64,000 nt of DNA from Paenibacillus ginsengihumi DSM 21568 (GCF_000380965.1 NZ_KB905557.1:1-64000); one strand, 5' to 3'; numbered from the stretch's first letter, positions 8,883 through 18,910 are shown. Notes: a model not told the origin generated them from the sequence alone. Translations and numbers: made by a program.

Positions 8883-11800
8883 ATGAGTCGAAGAAGAATT
8901 GCCGCGTATCTGATGATACTCGTGCTTGTATTAAACGCCATACGGCTCGTATGGATGCAACAGCAGGTCCCGACAAGTCGGATGCAAGCGTCCGACGGCG
9001 TTCTGGATTTGCGCGGATGGGATGCGCAGCAGTCCCCGTTGCTGCTGCTCGACGGCGAGTGGCTGTTTTACCCCTTCAAGCTGATCGATCCCGGGGCGGA
9101 ATCGGACAGCAGCACAGGTGGCAAGCTCGTTACGCTGCCGTCCGGTTGGCAAGACGATTTGCAGGCAGCAGGCAGTACAGCACTCGGTTATGCCTCGTAT
9201 CGGCTCAAGCTGCTGCTGAATCCGTCAGATGCAAACGCCTACAGCATTCGCGTCCCTTCGCTTCCTTCTTCATCGGCGTTGTACGTCAACGGAGAGCGGA
9301 TTGGCGGGTCCGGCGTGCCGGCGGAACGCGCGGAAGATTACGCGGCCGGCAATGTGCCGTTTACCGGGACGTTCGCGAGCGGCGGCGCGGTTGTCGATAT
9401 CGTCCTGCACGTGGCCAATTTCGACAACCGCGCCTTGAGCGGCGTTATGCAGCACATCAAGTTCGGAACGGAGGAAGCCGTCCGCAAGTCGTATGCGATA
9501 TCGAGCAGCTTTCAGGCGGCGATGGTGCTGCTCTTGATCATGCACGCCGCCTACTCGGTCGCTTTATATGTGATGGGAACCCGGCACAAGGCGCTGCTTC
9601 CCTTCACCTTGCTGATGGTCAGCGCGCTGCTGTCGATCGCGACCGACGACGACCGCATCTTGCAGGACTGGTTCGGCGTCGATTACTTATGGGCGTGGAA
9701 ATTGTTCAATCTTTCATTCCTGGGCAGCTCCGCCTTTCTCATGCTGTTCGCCAGGCAGCTGATGCCGAATTTCGGACGGCTGGCTACCTGCACGCGATGG
9801 ATCTCGGTCCTCTGCGCGATCTACGCGCTGTTGGTGCTGGCATTGCCGCCCGCTGTTGTAAGCGGCGCGGATATGCTGCATACGGCGCTTACTTTCGCGC
9901 CTTTTGTAGTGGTGCCTTACTATGCTTATCGCGCAACCCGGTCGAACGAGCGCGATATGATTTATATATTGCTCGGAATGACGGCCATCGGCAACAACTT
10001 GCTGTGGGGCGCCGCCAAAATGACCGGTTTGGTCACAAGCGACTACTATCCGTTCGATATGCTGGTCACATTCGCATTGTTCGCAATGTACTGGTTCAAA
10101 GGTTATTTTCGCACGTTCCAGAAAACAGCCCAGCTTGCCGAGCAATTGCAGGCGGCCGACAAGCAGAAGGACGATTATCTGGTCACTACGTCCCACGAGC
10201 TGCGCAACCCATTGCACAGCATGCTGAATATGGCCGCAGCGGTCGTGGAGAGCGGCGGACGCCTCGACGAGGCAAGGAACAGGGAGCGGCTCGAGCTGCT
10301 CATCTCTGTCGGCAAGCGCATGTCCGTGCTGCTGGACGACTTGGCGGATTTGAAACGGTTCGAGGATAACCGCGTGCGGCTTCAACCGGTCCATCTGCAT
10401 CTGTCTGCTGTAGTGTCCGGTGCTGTGGATATGGTCCGCTATATGACCGAAGGCAAGCCGATCCGGCTGGAAAACGGCGTGCCGGACAGCTTGCCCCTGG
10501 TATATGCAGACAAGCATCGGTTAATTCAAATATTGTTCAATCTGCTTCACAATGCCATCAAATTCACAGACAAAGGCGTCGTTCGCGTCAGCGCCTTCGA
10601 AGAGAACGGAAAGGTGCGTGTGGAAGTAGCGGACACGGGCATCGGAATCGACGAACAGATGATCGATCGCATCTTCCTGCCCTATGAGCAGGGAAGCTTC
10701 ACAGAGAGCGGCAAACCGGCGGGACTGGGCTTAGGCCTGGCGATTGCGAGGCAGCTGGTCGAGCTGCACGGAGGAGCGCTGACGGTCAAATCGGCGCCGG
10801 GGCAAGGCTCGTCATTCGCTTTCTCGCTGCCGCTGGCCGCGAGTGCCGAGCCAGAGGAGCTCCCCGCCGAGAGCGTCTTCGCCTATGAGGCGCTGGATCG
10901 CACAGCGATCGCTGTTGCCGCCGCTTCCCGAGCAGCCGATGCCGAGAGCGATGCCGGCTTGACCGAGTCCGGACCGGCCCGCGGAGACCGGCCTCGCGTA
11001 CTGGCCGTGGACGACGACCCGGTCAATCTGCGCATGCTCAGATGCCTCCTGCAGCCTGAAGGCTGCGAGCTCGTCACGGCGGCCAGCGGCGCGGAAGCGC
11101 TTGCTTTGCTGAACGATGGCCCATGGGATTTGCTCATCGCCGACGTCATGATGCCGCGAATGTCCGGATACGAATTAACCCGGCGGGTCAGGGAGCGCTT
11201 TTCGCTGACCGAGCTGCCGATTCTTCTGCTTACGGCGCGCAGCCGCCCAGAGGATATTGAAGCCGGGTTCCGCGCCGGGGCGAACGATTATGTTACGAAG
11301 CCGGTGGAACGGATCGAGCTGCGGTTCCGGGTGCGCGCGTTAACGGACGTCGCCCGTGCGGCACGCATTCAGGCCCGGACCGAAGCGGCATGGCTGCAGG
11401 CGCAAATCGAACCGCATTTTCTGTTCAATACGCTCAACGCCGTCATCGCCTTAAGCGAGATCGATATCGACCGCACGCGCCACTTGCTTCAAACGTTCGG
11501 CGATTACTTAAGGGCAAGCTTCGATTTCAGAAATGCGGAGCAGCTTGTCCCGTTGCAGCAGGAGCTGGAGCTCGTCCGCGCTTATTTGATGATTGAACAG
11601 GCGAGGTTCGGAGAGCGCATCCGCATCGAATGGCAGGTGGACGATCGTCTTGAGCTGCTGATTCCCCCGCTCACCATTCAGCCGCTCGTTGAAAATGCAG
11701 TGCGTCACGGACTGCGCGCACAGGGCGGGACGATCCGGATTGCCGTCGCCGACCAGGGAGCCTATGCCGAAATAACTGTCCAGGATGACGGCATCGGGAT

Positions 11801-11975
11801 GAACGAGCAGACGATCGCGCAATTGCCGCATATCGCGCCAGCCGGCAGCGGCCCAAGAAAAGGCATCGGCCTGCAAAATACTTATTATCGCTTAAAGCGG
11901 CTTTACGGGGAAGGACTGCGCATCCAAAGCGCGCCTGGCCAAGGTACGTCCGTCTCGTTCGCCGTTCGGAAGTAG
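8883..11975 (+). CDS. 7TM-DISM hybrid sensor kinase with receiver and LytS-type second kinase module
   Basis: The 1030-residue protein has a leading membrane segment. It continues with an extracellular jelly-roll-like domain (DLRGWDAQQSPLLLLDGEW near 35, SSSALYVNGERIGG near 135). Seven membrane helices lie between about 205 and 405, the 7TMR-DISM arrangement. Cytoplasmic modules follow: HisKA (TSHELRNPLHSML, His near 437), HATPase (NLLHNAIKF, GLGLGLAIARQL), and a receiver (VDDDPVN near 706, DVMMPRMSGYE near 753, LLLTAR, K in TKPVE). A PF06580-type kinase (QIEPHFLFNTLNA near 839) with a final ATPase (NAVRHGL, GIGLQNTY) ends it. It has two separate kinase cores. No output regulator is encoded beside it. 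The start follows a weak CAGGT. Confidence 0.92.
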   Translation: MSRRRIAAYLMILVLVLNAIRLVWMQQQVPTSRMQASDGVLDLRGWDAQQSPLLLLDGEWLFYPFKLIDPGAESDSSTGGKLVTLPSGWQDDLQAAGSTALGYASYRLKLLLNPSDANAYSIRVPSLPSSSALYVNGERIGGSGVPAERAEDYAAGNVPFTGTFASGGAVVDIVLHVANFDNRALSGVMQHIKFGTEEAVRKSYAISSSFQAAMVLLLIMHAAYSVALYVMGTRHKALLPFTLLMVSALLSIATDDDRILQDWFGVDYLWAWKLFNLSFLGSSAFLMLFARQLMPNFGRLATCTRWISVLCAIYALLVLALPPAVVSGADMLHTALTFAPFVVVPYYAYRATRSNERDMIYILLGMTAIGNNLLWGAAKMTGLVTSDYYPFDMLVTFALFAMYWFKGYFRTFQKTAQLAEQLQAADKQKDDYLVTTSHELRNPLHSMLNMAAAVVESGGRLDEARNRERLELLISVGKRMSVLLDDLADLKRFEDNRVRLQPVHLHLSAVVSGAVDMVRYMTEGKPIRLENGVPDSLPLVYADKHRLIQILFNLLHNAIKFTDKGVVRVSAFEENGKVRVEVADTGIGIDEQMIDRIFLPYEQGSFTESGKPAGLGLGLAIARQLVELHGGALTVKSAPGQGSSFAFSLPLAASAEPEELPAESVFAYEALDRTAIAVAAASRAADAESDAGLTESGPARGDRPRVLAVDDDPVNLRMLRCLLQPEGCELVTAASGAEALALLNDGPWDLLIADVMMPRMSGYELTRRVRERFSLTELPILLLTARSRPEDIEAGFRAGANDYVTKPVERIELRFRVRALTDVARAARIQARTEAAWLQAQIEPHFLFNTLNAVIALSEIDIDRTRHLLQTFGDYLRASFDFRNAEQLVPLQQELELVRAYLMIEQARFGERIRIEWQVDDRLELLIPPLTIQPLVENAVRHGLRAQGGTIRIAVADQGAYAEITVQDDGIGMNEQTIAQLPHIAPAGSGPRKGIGLQNTYYRLKRLYGEGLRIQSAPGQGTSVSFAVRK

Positions 11976-12000
11976 AATGAACTTACTCATGTCAAAAGGC

Positions 12001-12045
12001 AAACGGCAATCCGGGATATAATTCCGGATTGCCGTTTTTTTGTTT
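12001..12045 (+). terminator. Rho-independent terminator of the hybrid kinase gene
   Basis: A 14-bp stem, AAACGGCAATCCGG (12001-12014) paired with CCGGATTGCCGTTT, with a 9-nt loop is followed by TTTTTG. It lies 26 bp past the stop. Confidence 0.92.
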
Positions 12046-12099
12046 ATATTGAAATATGTCGAAATTTGACGAATGTGACAAGTGAATCGTTCGTTCAGA

Positions 12100-12336
12100 C
12101 TAATGAAGCTCCCGTTCATCCCAGTCGGACAAAGCCTCTTTAGGTCCGCTGCCCAGCATGGAAATGGAATCCCGATCGAACGGCTCCTCCCGCTGTACCG
12201 GTTCCTGATGACGGCTGGCTGCTGCATTCCGGATATCATATTGATCGACGAAGAAGAGGAGCATGGTATGAACGTCGGCAAACCATTGCGTTTTATCGGC
12301 CAAGGACGGCTTGTTTCTTTTCTTGTGCATACGCAT
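12100..12336 (-). CDS. Small hypothetical protein (78 residues)
   Basis: The start ATG at 12336 (MRMHKKRNKPSL) is preceded by a strong ribosome site, GGAGGTGG, six bases upstream, which supports a real gene. The product is hydrophilic with a basic N-terminus and an aromatic/acidic remainder (KTQWFADVHTMLLFFVDQYD, ending DWDERELH). I do not recognise the family, and no signal peptide or membrane helix is evident. A degenerate inverted repeat A unit lies directly upstream, between it and the next minus-strand gene. It is probably monocistronic. Confidence 0.55.
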   Translation of the reverse strand: MRMHKKRNKPSLADKTQWFADVHTMLLFFVDQYDIRNAAASRHQEPVQREEPFDRDSISMLGSGPKEALSDWDERELH

Positions 12337-12349
12337 CCGGCGCCACCTC

Positions 12350-12432
12350 CACATGAATCATTCAAATCATTGACACCTATGACCAGCGATTTCTTCGTCA
12401 TTAGTCGTCGCCTGCGAGCTGAGCATTCGCTG
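12350..12432 (-). repeat. Repeat A unit, degenerate, inverted orientation
   Basis: Read on the minus strand, it gives CGCAGGCGACGAC, then TAATGACGAAGAAATCGCTGG, then TCATAGGTGTCAATGATTTGAA. This matches the consensus GACGACCGATGACGAAAGGAATCGCTCGTCATAGGCGTCTATCTTGAA with scattered changes. It is the only copy found in this orientation. Confidence 0.6.
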
Positions 12433-12467
12433 ACGATGATCAGCAAATGCTGCAGGTTGCAGCGCCT

Positions 12468-14230
12468 TTACTTCGTCGTTGACATCAGCAGCCGCTTGGC
12501 CGTGCCGTTCTGCGTTTCAATCGTTTCGTAAATATTGATCGTATACGGATAATTGAACTGGTCTGTCGTAATATTGCTGGCATCGACGGTCTGCTTGCCG
12601 CTGATCAGCTTGTTTTCTCCCGTGAAGGCAGCATCCTTGTAACCGACGACCCGGCCGCCGTTGTCCACGATCTCCAGTCGCAGCTTGGAGAAATTCTCGT
12701 CGACGACGACATTTTCTTTTTGTTCGATGTCCATATCGAGCGTCACCTTATACGTATACAAATTGTTCATATACGTGGCGACGGCGGCGACATCGCGAAT
12801 GGTCAATTCGAACGGATATAGGGAATATTTCTTCGTCCCTTTGTCCGCTTCCTGAAAGGGCGTATACACCGAGGCGATCGCCGTCGTGTACGACGCTGCC
12901 GGCTGGCTTCCGGTCTGCTGCGCCCCCGGTTGCGCCGATTCGGCGTCAGAAGGCTTAAGCGGTTCAAGCAGCTTCAGTTGAATGGCGGCCCCCTCCTCTG
13001 TCTGAGGCATGATGAACGAATAGCTGACAACATAGCCAAGGCCTGGATTCATCGTCTGAACGACGGAGGATTGCCGCGCCCCTTGGTAGGTGACTCCTTC
13101 GCTGTTTACGAGCGCCGCCTGGAATGTCGGCGTCGTCACCGGCTCGCTGCTCTTGTTCGTTAACTTGAATTTGGCGACGGCCGATTTAAAGCCTTCTCCC
13201 GGATTGTCATGCATCGTCAGCTCCATCAGCGCCACTTCCGTCTGGCTGTCGATCGCTGTCGTCAAGCTGTCGATCACCATCGGCCGGCCGATCGTATACG
13301 CCTCGGTCGCCGGCAGCTGCCCCGACTGCGGCAGCGAAATCGCCAGCTTGCCGGTGTCGAGCGGGATCGCCGCCTGCGCCTCGGCGCCGGGCAGGAAGCT
13401 GTCGGTCACGACGACGAGCAGATTGGACAGCGACGCCTGGTTATCCAGCGGAATGGCAAAATGAATGTATTTCTTCTCGCCTGCTTCCAGAGTGGTGGCG
13501 CCAGCGTCGGCGCGCTCGCCTGCGAAAATCTTCAGACGGATTGACCGTCCATCCGGAAGGCGGGAACCGTCTCCCTGCCGACTCCGGGATTGTCGACCAA
13601 CAGCTTGACGACGGCGGCCCGGCCTTCGGCCGTATGCTGCACAGACCAGTCGATCGGCTGGTACGTGAGCTCGGAATTGACGCCAGGGATTTTGAAGCTC
13701 TGACCCCAGGCCAGCGTTTCCGGCTTCTGCGGGGCGGCAGCTGACGTGCCGTACCACACGTTCGTTGCCGGCATCGTCAGCAGCCGTTTCTCTGTCTTCG
13801 GATAAGTGTAGATATCGACATAGACAAAAGATAGCTCCGTAACTGTCCCGATTTCCTTGCTGTCGATCTCGGCCATGTACACCAGTTCGCCGATTTCTTT
13901 GGGCTCCAGCGCCGGCTTGTTGCCTGCGCTCGGCTTCAGCGCATACTCCGACCCGCTGCTAGTACGCACGCGCAGCTCGTGCTCGGGCACGCGCTGTTTG
14001 GAAGATCCGCCGTTGTACAGACGGACGGTCGCCGACAGCCGGGAGCCCTTCTCCGTCGGCAGCACTGCCACATTTTTGATAGCTGCGCGCATCTCGCTCG
14101 CCAGCTCGTAATTCGCGGGGGCGGCTGCAACGGCTGCCGATTGGGCGAATACCCCCTGCGGAACCGCAGCTGGAATCAAGAGCGTGAAAGCCAATGCCGA
14201 TATGCCAATAGTTCTCCGTTGCCGCTTCAC
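12468..14230 (-). pseudogene. Frameshifted gene for a large secreted protein of unknown function
   Basis: The N-terminal frame (14230 to about 13540) has a GTG start seven bases after GAGAGG. A signal peptide follows (IGISALAFTLLIPAAVPQGVFA), then beta-rich repeats such as RLSATVRLYNGGSSKQRVPE. It runs into a stop right after FRMDGQ. The other frame continues with SIRLKIFAGERADAG and reads to 12468. Both halves share the same style of Ig-like segments (VAKFKLTNKSSEPVTTP, VKLLVDNPGVG), so they are one gene of about 585 codons broken by an indel near 13540-13560. The domain pattern (ligand-free beta sandwiches with a hydrophobic signal) suggests a surface or cell-wall protein. I recognise no named family. 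Either strain-specific inactivation or a sequencing error could explain the break. Confidence 0.7.
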
Positions 14231-14244
14231 TTCTAACCCTCTCC

Positions 14245-14342
14245 TATCTTGAAAATTTGGCGGTATACGCCGACAAAATTTCAATACCGCAGGTGACGAC
14301 CGATGACGATAGGAATCGCTTGTCATCGGCGTCTTTCTTGAA
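14245..14342 (+). repeat. Repeat A unit
   Basis: A near-complete unit: TATCTTGAAAATTTGGCGG, spacer, CGACAAAATTTCAATACCGC, AGGTGACGACCGATGACGA, TAGGAATCGCTTGTCATCGGCG, TCTTTCTTGAA. Both hairpins are present. On the minus strand its end runs directly into the ribosome site (AGGAGAGG) of the frameshifted secreted-protein gene. Confidence 0.85.
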
Positions 14343-14437
14343 CATTCGATGGTCACAATCGGTAAATCGTCATCGGGCCGCAGATGTTCCCAGGAGCGAA
14401 TCGTCTCAGCAGCGCCATCAGCACAAGCTGATCGCCG

Positions 14438-15706
14438 TTACCTCGTCGTCGCTGCCGCCTCTGCTTGTTGCCCGTCCTTCAAGGTGTTTTGACCGGAGAC
14501 GACTAGCTCCTCGCCTTCCTGCAAGCCTTCCAGCACCTCCTGGTACTCGCCGCTGATCCTTCCCAGCTTCACCTTGCGCTTCTCATATTGATCCTCCTGC
14601 TTGACGAAGACAAACGTTCCGCCTTCATCCCGCACGACGCTCAAGGCCGGCACGGCGATGACCTGCTCCTCGGTTTCCGTCGTCAGCTGAACCATGTACC
14701 GTTTGCCCGGCTGAATCGTCTGCTCGGCATTCGGAATTTCCATCTCCAGCGTATAGGTTTTGGAGGCGGCGCTCATAATCGGCGCCAAGTAAGTGATCGG
14801 TGCGGTCAGCTTGTTATCCGGGGTATCCGGATTGTAGTATACGAGCTCGGTCTTGCCTTTGACGAGCGCGTAATTGGTTTCGGTCAGCTCTGTCGCAATC
14901 TTGATCGGATCGACCTGCTGAATTTGCCCGACTTTGGCCCCGGTCGATACGGATTGCCCGGCCACGAGCCTGAAATCGGTCAAAATGCCCCGTCCCGGCG
15001 CCTTGACGCTGTAATTCTCCAGCGAACGAACCGCGTCCTCCAGATTCAGCCTCGCCGTCTCCAGCTGTGTCTCGAAGCTGGCGACCGGATCTGTCTGGTC
15101 GAACTTCGCCAGCTGCGCTTGCGCCGCTTCCAGCCCCATTCGCGCGTTGTCGAGAGCATCCTTCAGCTGCTCCACCTGGTGGGATGTCGCCAGACCGTCA
15201 TCGAATTCGTTGCGGATTTTGTTGTAATCCTGCTCGGCCGTCTTGTACGCCATCTCCGCTTTAGTCACGTTGTCAACCAGATTTTTGCGGTTGTTGACGG
15301 CGTCGATTCGCGCCTGGGCAAGCGACTGCTCGGCGTTCTTCAAGGCAAGCTCGCTCTTGCGTCTGGCCGATTCGGCATCCTCGCTGTCGATCACAAACAG
15401 CGTCTCGCCTTCCTCGACAGCATCGCCGTTCTTCTTGAGTACTTGCACGACCTGGCCGTTCGCCTTCGGAATGATGTCGAATACGGTTCCTGCCGATACT
15501 TCGGCAATTTGCTCGACCGGACTGCTGATCGTATGCCTGGCGACCGGTTCCGTGCGCACCGGACGCGGTTTGAAATCGGCGGATGCTTGTCCGGAGCCGC
15601 CTGCCCCGCAGCCGGCGGCGAAGACGATCACGGCGCCTAGCGCGCCGATCCCCGCCGTGCGCCACAATCGATTGCATTTCCCCTTCGTATAGCTCCATAT
15701 GTTCAT
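14438..15706 (-). CDS. RND efflux periplasmic-adaptor-type lipoprotein (HlyD/AcrA family)
   Basis: The 422-residue product has an N-terminal hydrophobic segment with a lipobox (VIVFAAGCG near residue 33). The biotinyl-lipoyl half-motifs are present: GTVFDIIPKANGQVVQVLKK, then GDAVEEGETLFVID. A long alpha-hairpin coiled coil spans about 120-230, followed by SVKAPGRGILTDFRLVAGQS and the beta-barrel/MP region (QTIQPGKRYMVQL). In Gram-positive bacteria such adaptors join an RND pump at the outer face of the membrane. Its gene follows the pump gene by 21 bp, so the two are co-transcribed. The substrate is unknown. Confidence 0.92.
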   Translation of the reverse strand: MNIWSYTKGKCNRLWRTAGIGALGAVIVFAAGCGAGGSGQASADFKPRPVRTEPVARHTISSPVEQIAEVSAGTVFDIIPKANGQVVQVLKKNGDAVEEGETLFVIDSEDAESARRKSELALKNAEQSLAQARIDAVNNRKNLVDNVTKAEMAYKTAEQDYNKIRNEFDDGLATSHQVEQLKDALDNARMGLEAAQAQLAKFDQTDPVASFETQLETARLNLEDAVRSLENYSVKAPGRGILTDFRLVAGQSVSTGAKVGQIQQVDPIKIATELTETNYALVKGKTELVYYNPDTPDNKLTAPITYLAPIMSAASKTYTLEMEIPNAEQTIQPGKRYMVQLTTETEEQVIAVPALSVVRDEGGTFVFVKQEDQYEKRKVKLGRISGEYQEVLEGLQEGEELVVSGQNTLKDGQQAEAAATTR

Positions 15707-15727
15707 CCTTCTCGGCCTCCCTCATCG

Positions 15728-18700
15728 TTAACCTTCCAGCGCAGTCTGCTGCGGATTCCGCTCTTTGCCCTTGCTAAACAGGCGGGCAAACCTTTTTTTC
15801 ATTTGGTCCAGCATTTCGTAAATGATCGGGACAATCACCAGAGTGAGAATCGTCGAGGTGGTCAGACCGCCGATGACGACGACGGCGAGCCCTTTGCCGA
15901 TCAAGCCTCCCGAGTGGGACAGCCCGAGCGCCAGAGGAAACATCGCCATGATCGTGGCTCCCGCCGTCATCAGAATGGGCCGCAGCCGCACCTTCCCCGC
16001 CTCAAGCAGCGCCTGGCGCACGACGTAGCCTTCCTCCATCAGCTGCTGGGCGCGGTCGATGAGCACGATCGCATTGGTGACGACAATCCCGATGAGCATC
16101 ATGAAGCCGATCATGGAGGTAACGTCCAGCGTGACGCCGGTAACGACCAGGCCGATCAGACCGCCGATGACGGCAAGCGGAAGCGAGAACAGGACGGCGA
16201 ACGGCGCCGAAGCGTTCCCGAAGCCGAGCACCATGATCAGATAGACGACGGCGACTGCAACGACCATCGCGACATACAATTGCGAGAAGCTTTCGTCGAT
16301 GTCGGCGGATACGCCCTGCACTTCCGGGAAGACGCCTTCCGGCAGTTCAAGCTCGCCGAGCGCCATCGATACCATCATGCTGATGCGGTTTTTATCGTCG
16401 GAATTGATTTTGGCTGTCACCTTGACGAGCTGCTGCTGATCCTCTCTGGCGAGCGAGGAAGCCGACGGCTTTTCGTATATTTTGGCGACCTCCTTTAGCA
16501 GCACGGTCGATCCGTCCGGTGTCTGCAAAGGAATATTGCCCAGCTTCTCCAGCGAGTTTTTGAACGATTTTTCCATCATTATCTTGGTCGTATAAGTCAC
16601 GTGGTCGATTTTGAGATCGCCGAGCTCCTGCTCCTGAATCCACTGGCGCGCCGTATCCATCACGGAGGATACGTTAAAGCCGTAAGCCCGCGCGCTGCCC
16701 GGGTCCACCGCAATCTCCACTTCGGTCTTGGCGTCGCTTAAGCTGTCCTCTACTTCGCTCAGCTCGGGGAAGGTCAGCAGCTTGTCCTTGACCATCGCCG
16801 CCGCTTTCTCCAGCTGCTCCTGGTCTTCGCCTTTCAACGTATAGGAGAAGTCCGTCGTGCCCATGCTGAATCCGCCTCCGATGCTTCTCGGTTCGACCGT
16901 GGACCCGGCGGGCAGTTCGGCGAGCATAAACTGCTTCACCTGCTCGCGAATGACATCCGGCTTCAAGCTTTCGTTTACCTCCACCACAATTTGCGAGGCG
17001 TAAGGCATCCGTTCCTCGTCGTCGCCTGCATACCCGACGAAAGCTTCCACGAAGCGGAACACAGGCTGTCCCAGGCTGTCCTTTTTGTCCAGCAAAATCT
17101 GTTCAAATTGTTTCGTAATGGCATTGGTCGTCTCGAACGATGTCTCGTAAGGCAGCTTGAGCTGGAACGACATCGTATGAGATTCTTCGCTGCTGGGCAA
17201 AAAGGATACTTTCAGGAACGGAACAGAGCCGACGATCGAGCCGACAAAGATGACCGCCGTCAATAGCAGCGTCTTGACGCGGTGATTCAGACACCACTGC
17301 AGCACCCGCTCGTAAAACGCCACATACCGTCTCGGCTTGTCTTCCGCATGCCCCTTGATGGTGCTGCGCAGCACAAGCAGCTTGGCCAGCATCGGAATGA
17401 CGGTCAGCGCCACGAGCAGCGAAGACAGCAGCGCGCAGGCGATCGTTATGGCGAACGGCTTGAAGAAGCCTCCGACGATGCCGGAAATCATGCCGATCGG
17501 CGCGAATACGCCGACCGTCGCCAGCGTCGACGAAGTGATCGCCATCGACACTTGCTTCGTAGCCAGCACGATGACGGACTCCTTGCGTTCCTGGGCTTTT
17601 TCCAGAGAGGAATATATATTTTCGATAACGACGATCGAGTCGTCGACGACCCGGCCGATGGCGATAAAGATACCGCCCAGCGTCATCGTGTTTAGCGTCA
17701 GCCCGAACAGCCGCATGCACAACAAAGTGATGAGGATCGATAAAGGCAACGATACGAGCACGATCAAGGTCATCCGGACATTGCGCAGGAACACCAGGAT
17801 CATGATCGAGGCCAGAATCGCCCCGAGAATGCCTTCGTTCAGCAGACCGGAGATCGATTCCCGAATCTCGTCGGCGCTATCGTAGATGCTCTTGAACGTG
17901 ATGTTCGGCAGCGTCGTCTCCCATTGCTGAAGCAGCGAATGAATACCGTCGGAAAATTCGACCGCGTTCGCATTGGGCGCTTTGTACAAAATAATGCCGA
18001 TCGCCGGCGAGCCGTCCATCCGTCCGACGAACTTGGATTCGGTGATCGCATTGATGTTGGCCACCTGGGACAGCTTGACGATATCGCCGCCAGCTGTCGT
18101 TATCTCCAGCTGCTCCAGCTCGTAGATGCTGTCCATCTTTCCCGTCACGCGGGCATTCTTCTCGTTGTCGTCGATCTCGACGCTGCCGATCGGACTTTCG
18201 GCCAGCGCAGCCTTGATCGCGCCCGACACCTGCGAGAGCGACAGTCCGTAGACCGTGAGGGCATCTGCGTTCAGTTCGATATCGAGGGAGGTCGTCCGCT
18301 CGCCGATCACTTCCATATGGTCGAGCCCTTTGAGCCCCTCCAGCTGCGGCTTGATCGTATCATTGAACTCGTTGTCCAGATCCGTTTGGCTCATGCCTTC
18401 CTTGGCATACAGCGCCAAATAGTTGGTTGCCATCGACGACACTCCGAAAGTCATTACTCTCGGGGTGCCTGCCGATGCGGGAAGGCTGACCTGCGCGATC
18501 TGGTCTTCGATGTCCTGCTTTTTTTTGTCTACATCCACATTTTCCTTGAATTGAACGATGATGCTGGAGAAATTGTTGCTCGAAGTGGAGGACATCATAT
18601 CGATATCCTCAAGATTGGCGAGCTTTTCCTCCAATGGCTCGGTCACATTGTCCATGACGTCCCGGGGCGCACCCGTATACGTCGTCTGGACGATGACCAG

Positions 18701-18832
18701 GGGGAATGAAACTTCCGGCATGCTTTCCTGCTTCAACTGGCCTGCGGAATACAACCCGCTGCCGAACAAGAGGATCATGATGATGAACAACGCCGAAACG
18801 TTTTTCATCGAAAAACGAATGATTGGGGTCAT
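15728..18832 (-). CDS. RND-family efflux pump (AcrB/SwrC-like)
   Basis: This proton-driven inner membrane pump has about 1034 residues. The start MTPIIRFSMKNVSALFIIMI is a typical RND N-terminus. An in-frame GTG at 18862 adds ten residues but has no ribosome site. Two homologous halves each carry a large extracellular loop and a helix bundle: GGIFIAIGRVVDDSIVVIEN in the first bundle (proton-relay Asp pair) and MIGIVVTNAIVLIDRA in the second. Length, the PEVSFPLVIVQTTYTGA block and the partner adaptor gene downstream fit the Firmicute SwrC/YerP-like group (surfactin or lipophile efflux in Bacillus). A two-component system gene pair lies immediately upstream and may control it. Confidence 0.94.
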   Translation of the reverse strand: MTPIIRFSMKNVSALFIIMILLFGSGLYSAGQLKQESMPEVSFPLVIVQTTYTGAPRDVMDNVTEPLEEKLANLEDIDMMSSTSSNNFSSIIVQFKENVDVDKKKQDIEDQIAQVSLPASAGTPRVMTFGVSSMATNYLALYAKEGMSQTDLDNEFNDTIKPQLEGLKGLDHMEVIGERTTSLDIELNADALTVYGLSLSQVSGAIKAALAESPIGSVEIDDNEKNARVTGKMDSIYELEQLEITTAGGDIVKLSQVANINAITESKFVGRMDGSPAIGIILYKAPNANAVEFSDGIHSLLQQWETTLPNITFKSIYDSADEIRESISGLLNEGILGAILASIMILVFLRNVRMTLIVLVSLPLSILITLLCMRLFGLTLNTMTLGGIFIAIGRVVDDSIVVIENIYSSLEKAQERKESVIVLATKQVSMAITSSTLATVGVFAPIGMISGIVGGFFKPFAITIACALLSSLLVALTVIPMLAKLLVLRSTIKGHAEDKPRRYVAFYERVLQWCLNHRVKTLLLTAVIFVGSIVGSVPFLKVSFLPSSEESHTMSFQLKLPYETSFETTNAITKQFEQILLDKKDSLGQPVFRFVEAFVGYAGDDEERMPYASQIVVEVNESLKPDVIREQVKQFMLAELPAGSTVEPRSIGGGFSMGTTDFSYTLKGEDQEQLEKAAAMVKDKLLTFPELSEVEDSLSDAKTEVEIAVDPGSARAYGFNVSSVMDTARQWIQEQELGDLKIDHVTYTTKIMMEKSFKNSLEKLGNIPLQTPDGSTVLLKEVAKIYEKPSASSLAREDQQQLVKVTAKINSDDKNRISMMVSMALGELELPEGVFPEVQGVSADIDESFSQLYVAMVVAVAVVYLIMVLGFGNASAPFAVLFSLPLAVIGGLIGLVVTGVTLDVTSMIGFMMLIGIVVTNAIVLIDRAQQLMEEGYVVRQALLEAGKVRLRPILMTAGATIMAMFPLALGLSHSGGLIGKGLAVVVIGGLTTSTILTLVIVPIIYEMLDQMKKRFARLFSKGKERNPQQTALEG

Positions 18833-18891
18833 CCCTGCAGTCCCGTCCCTTCTTCGGTTCACAATGTACTCGAATTGAATGTACGGGGCGA

Positions 18892-18910
18892 ATATGAACT
18901 CAGTATGAAC
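18892..18910 (-). promoter_or_regulatory. Candidate OmpR-type direct-repeat operator upstream of the RND pump
   Basis: On the minus strand GTTCATAC (18910-18903) and GTTCATAT (18899-18892) form two direct repeats 11 bases apart, the spacing expected for tandem winged-helix regulators. A TACATT box (-10-like) follows about 10 bases downstream, placing the repeats over the -35 zone. An OmpR-type regulator is encoded next door, making it the obvious candidate; binding is inferred. Confidence 0.4.
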
